From a bacterium (GTDB lineage Bacteria; Patescibacteriota; Minisyncoccia; Phycocordibacterales; JAUSIJ01), in assembly GCA_030647855.1 (NCBI GenBank), contig JAUSIJ010000010.1, positions 1 to 10,265 on the forward strand: a stretch of 10,265 nt of DNA. The letters run 5' to 3'. Within the stretch, counting starts at the first letter, position 1; every line of letters begins with the position of its first letter. A program made the translations under genes and the position numbers. Below the pieces are notes generated by a model. That model was not told the origin of the DNA and did no database searches. It saw nothing but the letters and a program-made list of their open reading frames with translations. This document shows, piece by piece, positions 1-5,031 of the stretch.

Positions 1-172
1 CAAAAAATTGGGATGACTCAAAAAATCTCTGCAGCGCATCGAGATCGAAACCGGGGATCGGAATGTTGGCCAGAAAACGAAAAATGACCAAAAGAGCGAG
101 CGTGTAAAGGAGCCGGCTTCGGAGCGCCGGGTCACGAAGAGCAAGACTGAGTTTGGCGAGAAAATTTGTCAT
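1..172 (-). CDS. secY: Preprotein translocase subunit SecY, N-terminal part (cut by window edge)
   Basis: SecY is the pore subunit of the SecYEG channel, which moves unfolded proteins across or into the cytoplasmic membrane. Only the first 57 codons are inside the window. The product starts MTNFLAKLSLALRDPALRSR, the usual amphipathic cytoplasmic N-terminus. A hydrophobic first membrane segment follows at about residues 21-38 (LLYTLALLVIFRFLANIP), then the family motif IPIPG at about 37-41. I chose the ATG at 172-170 because the SecY pattern begins there. No clear Shine-Dalgarno site precedes it. The gene follows rplO as in most bacteria, but across 171 bases instead of a few, so it may have its own expression signal. 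Assignment is firm from sequence and position; the full length cannot be judged. Confidence 0.93.
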   Translation of the reverse strand, partial: MTNFLAKLSLALRDPALRSRLLYTLALLVIFRFLANIPIPGFDLDALQRFFESSQFF

Positions 173-218
173 ATATTTTCTTGACGAGCGAAGCGAGTTT
201 TAGAAAATAATGACCCCG

Positions 219-302
219 CCCAAATTTTGCCATTGCAATACATGCGCAGTGCGCCTGCCGAACCCTCGTGCTTCGCGAGGTTAGGCTTTTGCAAAATTGG
301 GG
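219..302 (-). repeat. Nested inverted-repeat element in the rplO-secY spacer
   Basis: The 171-base spacer between rplO and secY (173-343) holds a structured element. The outer arms are 219-230 (cccaaattttgc) and 291-302 (gcaaaattgggg), complementary at 11 of 12 positions. Inside them, 257-286 forms an imperfect hairpin: GCC/GGC, AACC/GGTT and TCG/CGA around a 7-base loop. A third small palindrome, GCGCA-C-TGCGC in minus orientation, lies at 244-254. The RNA could fold as a branched structure just ahead of secY. No run of T follows, so it is not a standard terminator. It may be a leader element or a dispersed repeat. Nothing else recognisable lies in this spacer. Confidence 0.55.
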
Positions 303-343
303 CTGTGGTTAAGTAAATCATATTCGCTACGCCGATTGGTTTT

Positions 344-784
344 CTAAACTACCACTCCTCCCGCTTGCACTATTTTCTCACGCGCAGTTTTGGAAACAAG
401 GCACTGCTCAATGGTTATTTTTTTGCCAAGCGTGCCGTCGGCAAGAATTTTCACTCTCGGCCAGTTACCTTTCGTCTTGTTTATAATACCGCGTTCTACG
501 AGCGACTGCGGATTGACCGTGTCGCCGTCGGCAAAAGCCCTGTCGAGCCGATCGAGATTGACCGGCACCGGCTTTAGCGTAATGCTCTTGAGAGAATTCT
601 TGCCGCGGCCGCGTAATTTGGGCAATCGCTTGATAAAATCACGAATCTCAGGGCGAATTTTTCTTCCAGCCCGCGCCTTTTGCCCCTTGGTACCGCGCCC
701 GGAAGTCTTACCGCGCTTGCCGCCCCGCCCTACGGCGATTTTCTTTCGATTTGGGTGATTTCTTTTAAGGTTGTGAATTTGCAT
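344..784 (-). CDS. rplO: 50S ribosomal protein L15
   Basis: L15 binds 23S rRNA and joins late in assembly of the large subunit. The 146-residue product has the family's flexible Gly/Arg/Lys-rich N-terminal half. This includes GRGGKRGKTSGRGTKGQKAR (19-38), the segment that threads into rRNA, and a globular C-terminal half ending QAGGVVV. Its length is normal for bacterial L15. The ATG at 784-782 lies 4 bases after the rpsE TAA, so coupled translation is likely and no SD is visible. In most bacteria rpmD (L30) sits between rpsE and rplO; here it is missing. The stop is TAG, unlike the TAA of most neighbours. Confidence 0.97.
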   Translation of the reverse strand: MQIHNLKRNHPNRKKIAVGRGGKRGKTSGRGTKGQKARAGRKIRPEIRDFIKRLPKLRGRGKNSLKSITLKPVPVNLDRLDRAFADGDTVNPQSLVERGIINKTKGNWPRVKILADGTLGKKITIEQCLVSKTAREKIVQAGGVVV

Positions 785-788
785 AAAA

Positions 789-1346
789 TTATTTACTGAG
801 CTCTCGGAGCGCCTCGATGGCGACGCGGGCGTTATTCAATCGGTTTTTGCTGCCAGAGAGTACTTTCGCCGTAATGTCTGTTACTCCGGCGAGCTCGAGA
901 ACGTTACGAACAGACGTCCCGGCGACAATTCCTTTACCCGGGGCAGGCGTTATCCACACGCGCGAAGCGGCGTACTTGGCCCGAACCTCGTGGGCAATGG
1001 ATCCTGTTTTGGTGAGCGGCACTTTGATCATCTGCTTTTTCGCATCTTTGACCGCTTTATCGATGGCGAGCGCGGTATCGGAAGCTTTACCGATACCAAC
1101 ACCAACCGATCCTTTGTGATTGCCGGCGACAAGCGCCACACTGAAACTGAACCGGCGGCCCCCTGCCACCACGCGAGTAACGCGGCGAATATCGATGATC
1201 TTTTGATCGAATTCAGAGCGGCCTTTGGCCTCCCGCTCTCTACGGCGAGGTCGTCTTTGGTTGCGTTCCCCAAGATCACTGCGCTCCCGAGGTGCCGGCT
1301 TCTGTACCACTGCGGCCTGTCCACTAGTTGATTGTTCTTTTTCCAT
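789..1346 (-). CDS. rpsE: 30S ribosomal protein S5
   Basis: S5 lies near the 30S mRNA entry channel and contributes to decoding accuracy and helicase activity. With the ATG at 1346-1344 the product is 185 residues. The double-stranded-RNA-binding-like S5 domain runs from about residue 47 (QKIIDIRRVTRVVAGGRRFSF), followed by the C-terminal domain with GKGIVAGTSVRNVLELAG (137-154). A charged, Arg/Glu-rich extension of about 45 residues precedes the core; E. coli S5 has only a short N-terminus. I reject an upstream start at 1427 because it would lie inside rplR, and the ATG at 1346 follows the rplR TAA by one base. The C-terminus is shorter than that of E. coli S5. Confidence 0.96.
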   Translation of the reverse strand: MEKEQSTSGQAAVVQKPAPRERSDLGERNQRRPRRREREAKGRSEFDQKIIDIRRVTRVVAGGRRFSFSVALVAGNHKGSVGVGIGKASDTALAIDKAVKDAKKQMIKVPLTKTGSIAHEVRAKYAASRVWITPAPGKGIVAGTSVRNVLELAGVTDITAKVLSGSKNRLNNARVAIEALRELSK

Positions 1347-1347
1347 A

Positions 1348-1698
1348 TTAGAATTTGAGTCCCCCCTCGCGAGCACCGTCGGCGAGAGCTTTAACTTGAC
1401 CGGTATAAATGAAACCTCCCCGATCAAACACCGCGCGCTTTATTTTCTTATCCAAAGCCTTGAGAGCGATTGCCTTGCCGGTCGTCTTGGCTTTTTCCAA
1501 CGCACCTGCCCCATGGGCGGCGGAAGAGGAAGCGGCAGCGAGAGTGGTGCCGGTAGTGTCATCGATAAGCTGCGCGTACACAAATTTATTTGATTTGTAG
1601 ACAGATAAGCGCGGCACTTCCTTGGTACCTGAAATCTTGGCGCGAATGCGCTTGTGCCGTCGCTCTAATTTTTTATTTTTTTCTACGTTTCCTTTCAT
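1348..1698 (-). CDS. rplR: 50S ribosomal protein L18
   Basis: L18 binds 5S rRNA with L5 and helps build the central protuberance. The 116-residue product matches the bacterial length. It has the basic N-terminal tail ([15 protein letters not shown], 7-21), the strand [18 protein letters not shown] (30-47), and the diagnostic C-terminus [20 protein letters not shown] (91-110) ending EGGLKF. The ATG is preceded by a 58-base spacer holding a palindromic repeat, unusually long for this cluster, and there is no SD. Its TAA is one base from the rpsE ATG, so the two are probably coupled. Confidence 0.97.
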   Translation of the reverse strand: MKGNVEKNKKLERRHKRIRAKISGTKEVPRLSVYKSNKFVYAQLIDDTTGTTLAAASSSAAHGAGALEKAKTTGKAIALKALDKKIKRAVFDRGGFIYTGQVKALADGAREGGLKF

Positions 1699-1703
1699 AT
1701 TTT

Positions 1704-1751
1704 TAGGCTTTAGGAGTTAGCAAGCTAACGCCCAAGGCCTAGCGCCCAATT
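1704..1751. repeat. Dispersed palindromic repeat, copy in the rplF-rplR spacer
   Basis: This element fills nearly all of the 58-base rplF-rplR spacer. On the plus strand it begins AGGCTTTAGGAGTTAG (1705-1720). It contains a perfect hairpin GTTAGC-AA-GCTAAC (1716-1729) nested inside TAGGC (1704-1708) and GCCTA (1737-1741). It aligns over about 48 positions with the rplC-rplD spacer copy at 8956-9003, with about 40 identities by hand alignment. Because it lies inside a co-transcribed unit it would form a hairpin in the mRNA. No T run follows, so termination is unlikely. Confidence 0.7.
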
Positions 1752-1756
1752 GCTAA

Positions 1757-2290
1757 TCAGATGGATTTCTTGCCCTGCTTTCGGCGAATTACTTCGGTTT
1801 CGTATCTGATGCCCTTGCCTTTATACGGTTCGGGTTTCTTTTTTGATCGGATTTTGGCGGCAAACTCGCCGACGACGTCCTTGTCAATGCCGCTAATGGT
1901 GATGAGACCCTTGTCGCTCGTCACTTTAATACCTTGGGGAATTTTCATAGTTACAGGGTGCGAGTAGCCGATACTAAGCACCACCGCATCTCCCTTCACC
2001 TCCGCCTTATAACCAACCCCTTCGATAAGAAGTTTCTTTTGGTACGGCTTGTTAACCCCCTCAAGCATGTTTTGAATATGAGATGCAAAAGTGCCCCAGA
2101 GCATCATCGTGTCGAGGGAGGTTCCGCGAGGGATAATTTCCACACCCTCCGCCTCGACTTTGACATCGAGGGTGCTTGCGAGCGTACGAGAGAGTGTGCC
2201 GTGGGGGCCCTTAACGACGAGGGTCCGGCCGGCCACGGAAACCTCCGTGTCTTTTGGAATAGCAATTGGTTTTTTTCCTAGGCGTGACAT
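1757..2290 (-). CDS. rplF: 50S ribosomal protein L6
   Basis: L6 sits at the base of the L7/L12 stalk near the sarcin-ricin loop. The 177-residue product has the usual two tandem alpha/beta domains. It starts MSRLGKKPIAIP, has VKGPHGTLSR (26-35), and carries the C-terminal signature PEPYKGKGIRY (153-163). Length and order are normal. The ATG at 2290 is 12 bases after the rpsH TAA. The stop is TGA, the only one among the complete genes here. That argues UGA is not reassigned to glycine or tryptophan in this organism. The gene is followed by the palindromic repeat in front of rplR. Confidence 0.97.
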   Translation of the reverse strand: MSRLGKKPIAIPKDTEVSVAGRTLVVKGPHGTLSRTLASTLDVKVEAEGVEIIPRGTSLDTMMLWGTFASHIQNMLEGVNKPYQKKLLIEGVGYKAEVKGDAVVLSIGYSHPVTMKIPQGIKVTSDKGLITISGIDKDVVGEFAAKIRSKKKPEPYKGKGIRYETEVIRRKQGKKSI

Positions 2291-2302
2291 ATTTTCTATT
2301 TA

Positions 2303-2695
2303 TTACCAAATCTTGAAAAGCGCTTCTCCCCCAACGTGCGCCTTGCGCGCTTCCCTGTCTGTCATGAGACCTTTCGGCGTTGAAAGGATGAGTCGTCCGA
2401 AACCATGCCGCACGTGCCTGATTTCCCGAGCCGCCTGATATATACGGCGCGACGGTTTGGAGAGCCGCTTGACGTCCTTAATGCGAGGCAAGTCACCCGT
2501 GTAGAGAAGCTCAAGTTCCAAAACTTTAGCGATTTTCTTGCCCTTCTTACTGATTGATTTTATATACCCCTCGCGTTCGAGTATTTCGGCGATGGCTAGC
2601 TTCACCTTTGAATGAGGAACTACGACGGTCGTCTTGCCGGCGTTGCCTGCGTTCTTTATCCGTACGAGCATTTCTGAAATGGGGTCGGTAGTCAT
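2303..2695 (-). CDS. rpsH: 30S ribosomal protein S8
   Basis: S8 is a primary 16S rRNA binder (central domain, helix 21). In E. coli it is also the repressor that binds spc mRNA. The 130-residue product begins TTDPISEMLVRIKNA, the conserved helix of the family. It ends with the signature STPKGLMTDREARKAHVGGE (105-124), then ALFKIW. The family usually has STS at the first position, so the proline is a small variation. The ATG is 4 bases after the rpsN stop. The two genes head the unit expressed from the promoter at 3017-3045, so S8 is a natural candidate to autoregulate that leader; this is inference from the E. coli case. Confidence 0.97.
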   Translation of the reverse strand: MTTDPISEMLVRIKNAGNAGKTTVVVPHSKVKLAIAEILEREGYIKSISKKGKKIAKVLELELLYTGDLPRIKDVKRLSKPSRRIYQAAREIRHVRHGFGRLILSTPKGLMTDREARKAHVGGEALFKIW

Positions 2696-2699
2696 ACTA

Positions 2700-2885
2700 T
2701 TACCAGGATGATTTTTTAATCCCTGGGATCATCCCTTCGTTGGCGAATTCTCTAAAGCAAATTCGGCAAAGTCCGAAATCGCGCATGTAGGCTCGTTTGC
2801 GACCACAGCGAAAACAACGCCTCACGATTCGAGACGAAAATTTCGGCGTTTTTTGTGATCGTGCGATAACCGATTTCTTTGCCAT
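2700..2885 (-). CDS. rpsN: 30S ribosomal protein S14, zinc-binding (type Z)
   Basis: S14 binds the 30S head near the decoding region. The product is 61 residues from the ATG at 2885-2883, the length of the short zinc-containing class (also called rpsZ). Four cysteines form a zinc ribbon: C24 and C27 (CFRC), and C40 and C43 (CRIC). The family start MAKKS and end PGIKKSSW fix both ends. An in-frame upstream start at 2933 would fall inside the leader hairpin and is rejected. The gene is the first in its transcription unit, with a good promoter about 130 bases upstream and two predicted hairpins in the leader. No SD is close to the ATG. Confidence 0.96.
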   Translation of the reverse strand: MAKKSVIARSQKTPKFSSRIVRRCFRCGRKRAYMRDFGLCRICFREFANEGMIPGIKKSSW

Positions 2886-2923
2886 GAATGATTTTCTTGT
2901 GAGCAAGCAAACTTTAAAATCTC

Positions 2924-2981
2924 CCCCACCCAATTTAGGCGGGGTTGTGAGAAACTAAGCTCGTGAACTAGCGAGTTTCTC
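2924..2981 (-). promoter_or_regulatory. Two leader hairpins ahead of rpsN
   Basis: The transcript from the promoter at 3017-3045 would have a leader of about 125 bases before the rpsN ATG. It contains GAGAAACT (2981-2974) pairing perfectly with AGTTTCTC (2956-2949). A second hairpin follows at 2944-2924: CCCCGCCT against GGGTGGGG, with two G-U pairs and an AAATT loop. The second traps a G-rich stretch in its 3' arm. Leaders of this length with paired hairpins in front of ribosomal-protein genes often bind one of the encoded proteins. S8 or S14 would be the candidates here, but I cannot show a binding-site match. Confidence 0.5.
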
Positions 2982-2985
2982 TACA

Positions 2986-3015
2986 AAATAAAAAAGCTCA
3001 AAAAAGCTCGAGCTT
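2986..3015 (-). terminator. Terminator-like hairpin spanning the predicted rpsN transcription start
   Basis: In minus orientation AAGCTC (3015-3010) can pair with GAGCTT (2999-2994), followed by TTTTATTTT. AAGCTCGAGCTT (3015-3004) is also a perfect 12-base palindrome. This looks like a weak intrinsic terminator. Its 5' arm, however, lies just upstream of the start predicted from the -10 box at 3022-3017. Only RNA reading through from rplE would contain the whole hairpin; rpsN transcripts would not. It may therefore be a second stop for leakage past the terminator at 3176-3200. Plus-strand RNA would lack the T run. Confidence 0.4.
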
Positions 3016-3016
3016 C

Positions 3017-3045
3017 ATACTAGCAAGTGACCCTATGGTTGTCAA
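3017..3045 (-). promoter_or_regulatory. Sigma70-type promoter for rpsN-rpsH-rplF-rplR-rpsE-rplO
   Basis: On the minus strand a perfect -35 box TTGACA (3045-3040) is followed by exactly 17 bases and then TAGTAT (3022-3017). TAGTAT has four of six matches to TATAAT. TGC directly before it gives an extended -10. Transcription should start near 3010, about 125 bases before the rpsN ATG. It lies downstream of the rplE terminator, which fits the start of a new unit. The same hexamers and spacing occur before rpsS and rpmC. Prediction from sequence only. Confidence 0.72.
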
Positions 3046-3155
3046 ACCCCGGTAGAGATTTAACGGGCTATTTATAAGGCTATTTCTTATGGGTCGGGTC
3101 AGTAGAAAACAACAAATAAGACGAGATACGATTTTTGGTGAAGCTCTAACGGGGT
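3046..3155. repeat. Long-range inverted repeat between rplE terminator and rpsN promoter
   Basis: The arms accccggtagag (3046-3057) and ctctaacggggt (3144-3155) are complementary at 11 of 12 positions and enclose 86 bases. One arm abuts the -35 box of the rpsN promoter. Inside the loop, ATAAG and CTTAT form a small hairpin, and GGCTATTT occurs twice. There is no ORF here. Together with the terminator and leader, this accounts for the roughly 300-base gene-free stretch between rpsN and rplE. It could be a structured RNA or a decayed repeat; I cannot decide which. Confidence 0.4.
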
Positions 3156-3175
3156 CAAACATCTTCTTTCGTGAG

Positions 3176-3200
3176 AAAAACCCCTATTTTAGGGGTTTTT
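3176..3200 (-). terminator. Intrinsic terminator overlapping the rplE stop codon
   Basis: The sequence forms a perfect 11-bp stem (AAAAACCCCTA with TAGGGGTTTTT) around a 3-base loop. The stem is A-flanked on one side and T-flanked on the other, so it can act in both directions. On the minus strand it ends the rpmC-rplE unit with GGGGTTTTT. The last three codons and the TAA of rplE lie inside or next to the 5' arm. No plus-strand gene faces it. This divides what is a continuous spc operon in E. coli. Confidence 0.8.
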
Positions 3201-3746
3201 GGTGGTTCCTTGGGTTTTTTTAAACGGCAATCCGATGTATTCAAGAAACTTGCGCGCTTCGTCTCTGTTGCGGGTAGAAAGGACAATGGTTATAGCCATA
3301 CCGAACACGTCGCGGAGCTCCTCATCTGAAGTTTCGGGGAAAATGGTATGTTCCCGAATGCCGATAGTGTAGTTCCCCATTTCATCAATCGCCTCGGGCG
3401 GAAGACCGCGGAAGTCTTTGGTGCGCGGAAGAGCGATTCGGAGCAAACGTTCGAGAAAATCGTACATGCGCTGTCCGCGAAGAGTCACTTGGTAGCCGAT
3501 CTTGTCGCCTTGGCGCGACTTGAACGTGGCGATAGCTTGCTTGGCTCCGCGCGGCGCCGCTTTTTGGCCGGTGATCTCCGAGAGGCGCTCGCCGACCAGT
3601 TCTCGCTTGCGTTCATCTTTGATCGAACCAATGCCGCTTGAAACGACAACTTTTAAGATTCTTGGCAGCTGCATCGGGTTTTTGTAACGGAACACTTCCT
3701 TGAGTTCCATGAACGCTCCTCGTGCTTTTTCCTTTATTGTTGCCAT
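3189..3746 (-). CDS. rplE: 50S ribosomal protein L5
   Basis: L5 binds 5S rRNA and contacts the P-site tRNA from the central protuberance. From the ATG at 3746-3744 the product is 185 residues, the usual bacterial length. It carries NPMQLPRILKVVVSSGIG (23-40), the loop GQKAAPRGAKQAIATFKSRQ (60-79), DKIGYQVTLRG (81-91) and the C-terminal DVFGMAITIVLST (147-159). A TTG start three codons upstream is possible but overlaps the rplX stop. The ATG gives the TAA-T-ATG junction seen elsewhere and no SD. The 3' end is embedded in a terminator hairpin, so stopping ribosomes could affect termination. Confidence 0.96.
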   Translation of the reverse strand: MATIKEKARGAFMELKEVFRYKNPMQLPRILKVVVSSGIGSIKDERKRELVGERLSEITGQKAAPRGAKQAIATFKSRQGDKIGYQVTLRGQRMYDFLERLLRIALPRTKDFRGLPPEAIDEMGNYTIGIREHTIFPETSDEELRDVFGMAITIVLSTRNRDEARKFLEYIGLPFKKTQGTTKNP

Positions 3747-3747
3747 A

Positions 3748-4056
3748 TTAGTCAATTACTGCACCGCTTCTCCGCGCGATGCGAACATATCCATCACCGC
3801 TCTTTTTCTTTCCAATTCGCGTTCCTTTATTCGTTTTAGGATCAACAATCATAACGTTAGATACATGAATAGGCAGGCTTTTCTCAACTATCTGACCTTT
3901 CTGCCCGGATTTTTTTGGGCGCTCGTGAACTTTCTTAATATTGAGACCTGGTATCACCACAGCAAAAGACGCTGGTAGAGCTTTCGATACCTTGCCGGTT
4001 TTCCCGCGGTCTTTGCCTGCAATTACTATGATGTTGTCACCTTTTTTTATCTTCAT
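3748..4056 (-). CDS. rplX: 50S ribosomal protein L24
   Basis: L24 is an assembly initiator of the large subunit that sits near the exit-tunnel opening. The 102-residue product begins MKIKKGDNIIVIAGKDRGKT, a KOW motif (about 3-30). It continues with VVIPGLNIKKVHERP (33-47) and the segment SNVMIVDPKT (66-75). Length and motif order are typical. It starts 5 bases after the rplN TAA and its own TAA is one base from the rplE ATG. Confidence 0.97.
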   Translation of the reverse strand: MKIKKGDNIIVIAGKDRGKTGKVSKALPASFAVVIPGLNIKKVHERPKKSGQKGQIVEKSLPIHVSNVMIVDPKTNKGTRIGKKKSGDGYVRIARRSGAVID

Positions 4057-4061
4057 GTTAT

Positions 4062-4433
4062 TTAAACCACTTCTGGAGCAAGCGATACAATTTTCTGATA
4101 ACCTTTCTCAGAGAGCTCTCGAGGAATGGGACCGAAAATTCTTCCACCAATCGGATCCCGTTTTCCTTTTTCAAGTACCACAACGGCGTTTTCATCAAAA
4201 CGAATGTATGAACCGTCCTTCCTTCGCAGTGCCTTGGTTTGGCGAACCACGACCGCTTCAAGAATGTCTTTCTTTTTTACAGCTTTTCGCGGTTCTGCTT
4301 TCTGCACCGAAAGAACCACCACATCGCCGATCTCGGCATACCGTTTGCGGGAACTACCGAGTACCTTGAAGACCCTACCAATCTTGGCACCGGTATTGTC
4401 AGCTATTTTTACAATTGAACGTGGTTGTATCAT
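4062..4433 (-). CDS. rplN: 50S ribosomal protein L14
   Basis: L14 lies at the subunit interface next to L19 and is the docking site for the silencing factor RsfS where that is present. The 123-residue product begins MIQPRSIVKIADNTGAKIGR, the classic N-terminus. It has the signature segment around DGSYIRFDENAVVVLEKGKR (73-92) and ends with IFGPIPRELSEKGYQKIVSLAPEVV. Its length is normal. The ATG at 4433 lies one base after the rpsQ TAA with no SD, so reinitiation is likely. Confidence 0.98.
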   Translation of the reverse strand: MIQPRSIVKIADNTGAKIGRVFKVLGSSRKRYAEIGDVVVLSVQKAEPRKAVKKKDILEAVVVRQTKALRRKDGSYIRFDENAVVVLEKGKRDPIGGRIFGPIPRELSEKGYQKIVSLAPEVV

Positions 4434-4434
4434 G

Positions 4435-4671
4435 TTATATTACTCGAAAATGTTTATCGCGCGAGATCGGACGACATTCTGCGATACTCACCTCCTCTCC
4501 AATTTTTCTGGTGTTACCGAGATCGTGCGCCTTATATCGTTTCTGCCGCAGAATAAATTTTTTGTACTTTGGATGCTTGACATAGCGGTTAACTACGACA
4601 ACAACCGTATCCTTCATTTTGTCGGAGACAATTTTGCCCTTGAGAATTCTTGTTTTTTTCTGACTTTCCAT
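4435..4671 (-). CDS. rpsQ: 30S ribosomal protein S17
   Basis: S17 is a primary 16S rRNA binder of the 5' domain, with an OB fold. The 78-residue product shows KGKIVSDKMKDTVVVVVNRY (11-30), the first strands of the family. It continues with VKHPKYKKFILRQKRYKAHD (31-50) and then GEEVSIAECRPIS (58-70), the conserved C-terminal strand. The length is close to other bacterial S17. It starts 2 bases after the rpmC stop and ends one base before the rplN ATG. Confidence 0.97.
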   Translation of the reverse strand: MESQKKTRILKGKIVSDKMKDTVVVVVNRYVKHPKYKKFILRQKRYKAHDLGNTRKIGEEVSIAECRPISRDKHFRVI

Positions 4672-4673
4672 AA

Positions 4674-4868
4674 TTAACTAATTTTGCGCGCAGTAAGCTC
4701 CGTCAAAAGTCTTGCTATTTCTCGACGAAGATGCAGCCCGTCCTTAATGTTGCGGTTTTTGCTGCCGGCCAATCCGAAGCGGAAGTTCTTAAGACCTTCT
4801 TTCTTTTCTTTCAACAGTTTCGCAAGATCTGCGTCCGATTTCTTTTTAATTTCCTTCATTTCCAACAT
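4674..4868 (-). CDS. rpmC: 50S ribosomal protein L29
   Basis: L29 is a small helical hairpin protein at the exit tunnel, near the docking site for trigger factor and SRP. The family helices are visible: MKEIKKKSDADLAKLLKEKK (4-23), FRFGLA (29-34), and the second helix LRREIARLLTELTAR (47-61). The product is 64 residues from the ATG at 4868, or 61 from the ATG at 4859. A TTG start at 4907 is rejected because that TTG is the first half of the -35 box of the promoter just upstream. The predicted RNA start lies only 0-6 bases before the 4868 ATG, so the message may be leaderless. Confidence 0.93.
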   Translation of the reverse strand: MLEMKEIKKKSDADLAKLLKEKKEGLKNFRFGLAGSKNRNIKDGLHLRREIARLLTELTARKIS

Positions 4869-4878
4869 ATAAGTGTCA

Positions 4879-4907
4879 ATACTAGTGATTTTACGAGGAT
4901 TAGTCAA
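4879..4907 (-). promoter_or_regulatory. Sigma70-type promoter for rpmC-rpsQ-rplN-rplX-rplE
   Basis: On the minus strand TTGACT (4907-4902) is followed by exactly 17 bases and TAGTAT (4884-4879). The -10 hexamer and spacing are identical to those before rpsS and rpsN. The first possible rpmC ATG (4868-4866) comes 10 bases after the -10 box, so the leader would be almost absent. A 26-base palindrome overlaps the -35 box. It lies at the upstream edge of the unit that ends with the terminator on rplE. Confidence 0.68.
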
Positions 4908-4926
4908 TCCCGCTGCGGTTTGACTA
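4901..4926. promoter_or_regulatory. 26-base palindrome overlapping the rpmC -35 box (candidate operator)
   Basis: TAGTCAA (minus 4926-4920) and TTGACTA (4907-4901) are perfect inverted repeats. Inside them CCGC and GCGG pair around a single central A. The right arm contains the whole -35 hexamer TTGACT. Such placement suits a repressor or a DNA-binding regulator. It could also be an RNA hairpin in readthrough messages from rplP. No T run follows, so it is not a typical terminator. No protein can be assigned to it. Confidence 0.5.
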
Positions 4927-5031
4927 TTTATCGCTTGGCGCTTTTCGCTCGCTTACTCAACATTATCCTTAAGTAACCGCTAAACGATTTGTGTTTAAGC
5001 TCCGACGGACCGGGCCCCCAAGCACGAACTA

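Noticed and set aside
1347..1427. Upstream start for S5
   Set aside because: It would run through the rplR 3' end. The ATG one base after the rplR stop fits the junction pattern of the cluster.
2694..2699. A fourth TAGTAT, at the rpsH start
   Set aside because: It overlaps the rpsH ATG and has no -35 at 17 bases (GGATTA). It is probably part of the stop-start junction by chance.
4902..4907. TTG start giving a longer L29
   Set aside because: This TTG is part of the -35 box and lies upstream of the likely RNA start. L29 homologues begin near MKEI.
4927..5031. Possible tRNA, small RNA or terminator between rplP and rpmC
   Set aside because: There are several short inverted repeats (for example GCTTAAAC with GTTTAGC), but no cloverleaf, no anticodon arm and no stem with a T run. 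Nothing definite can be called.
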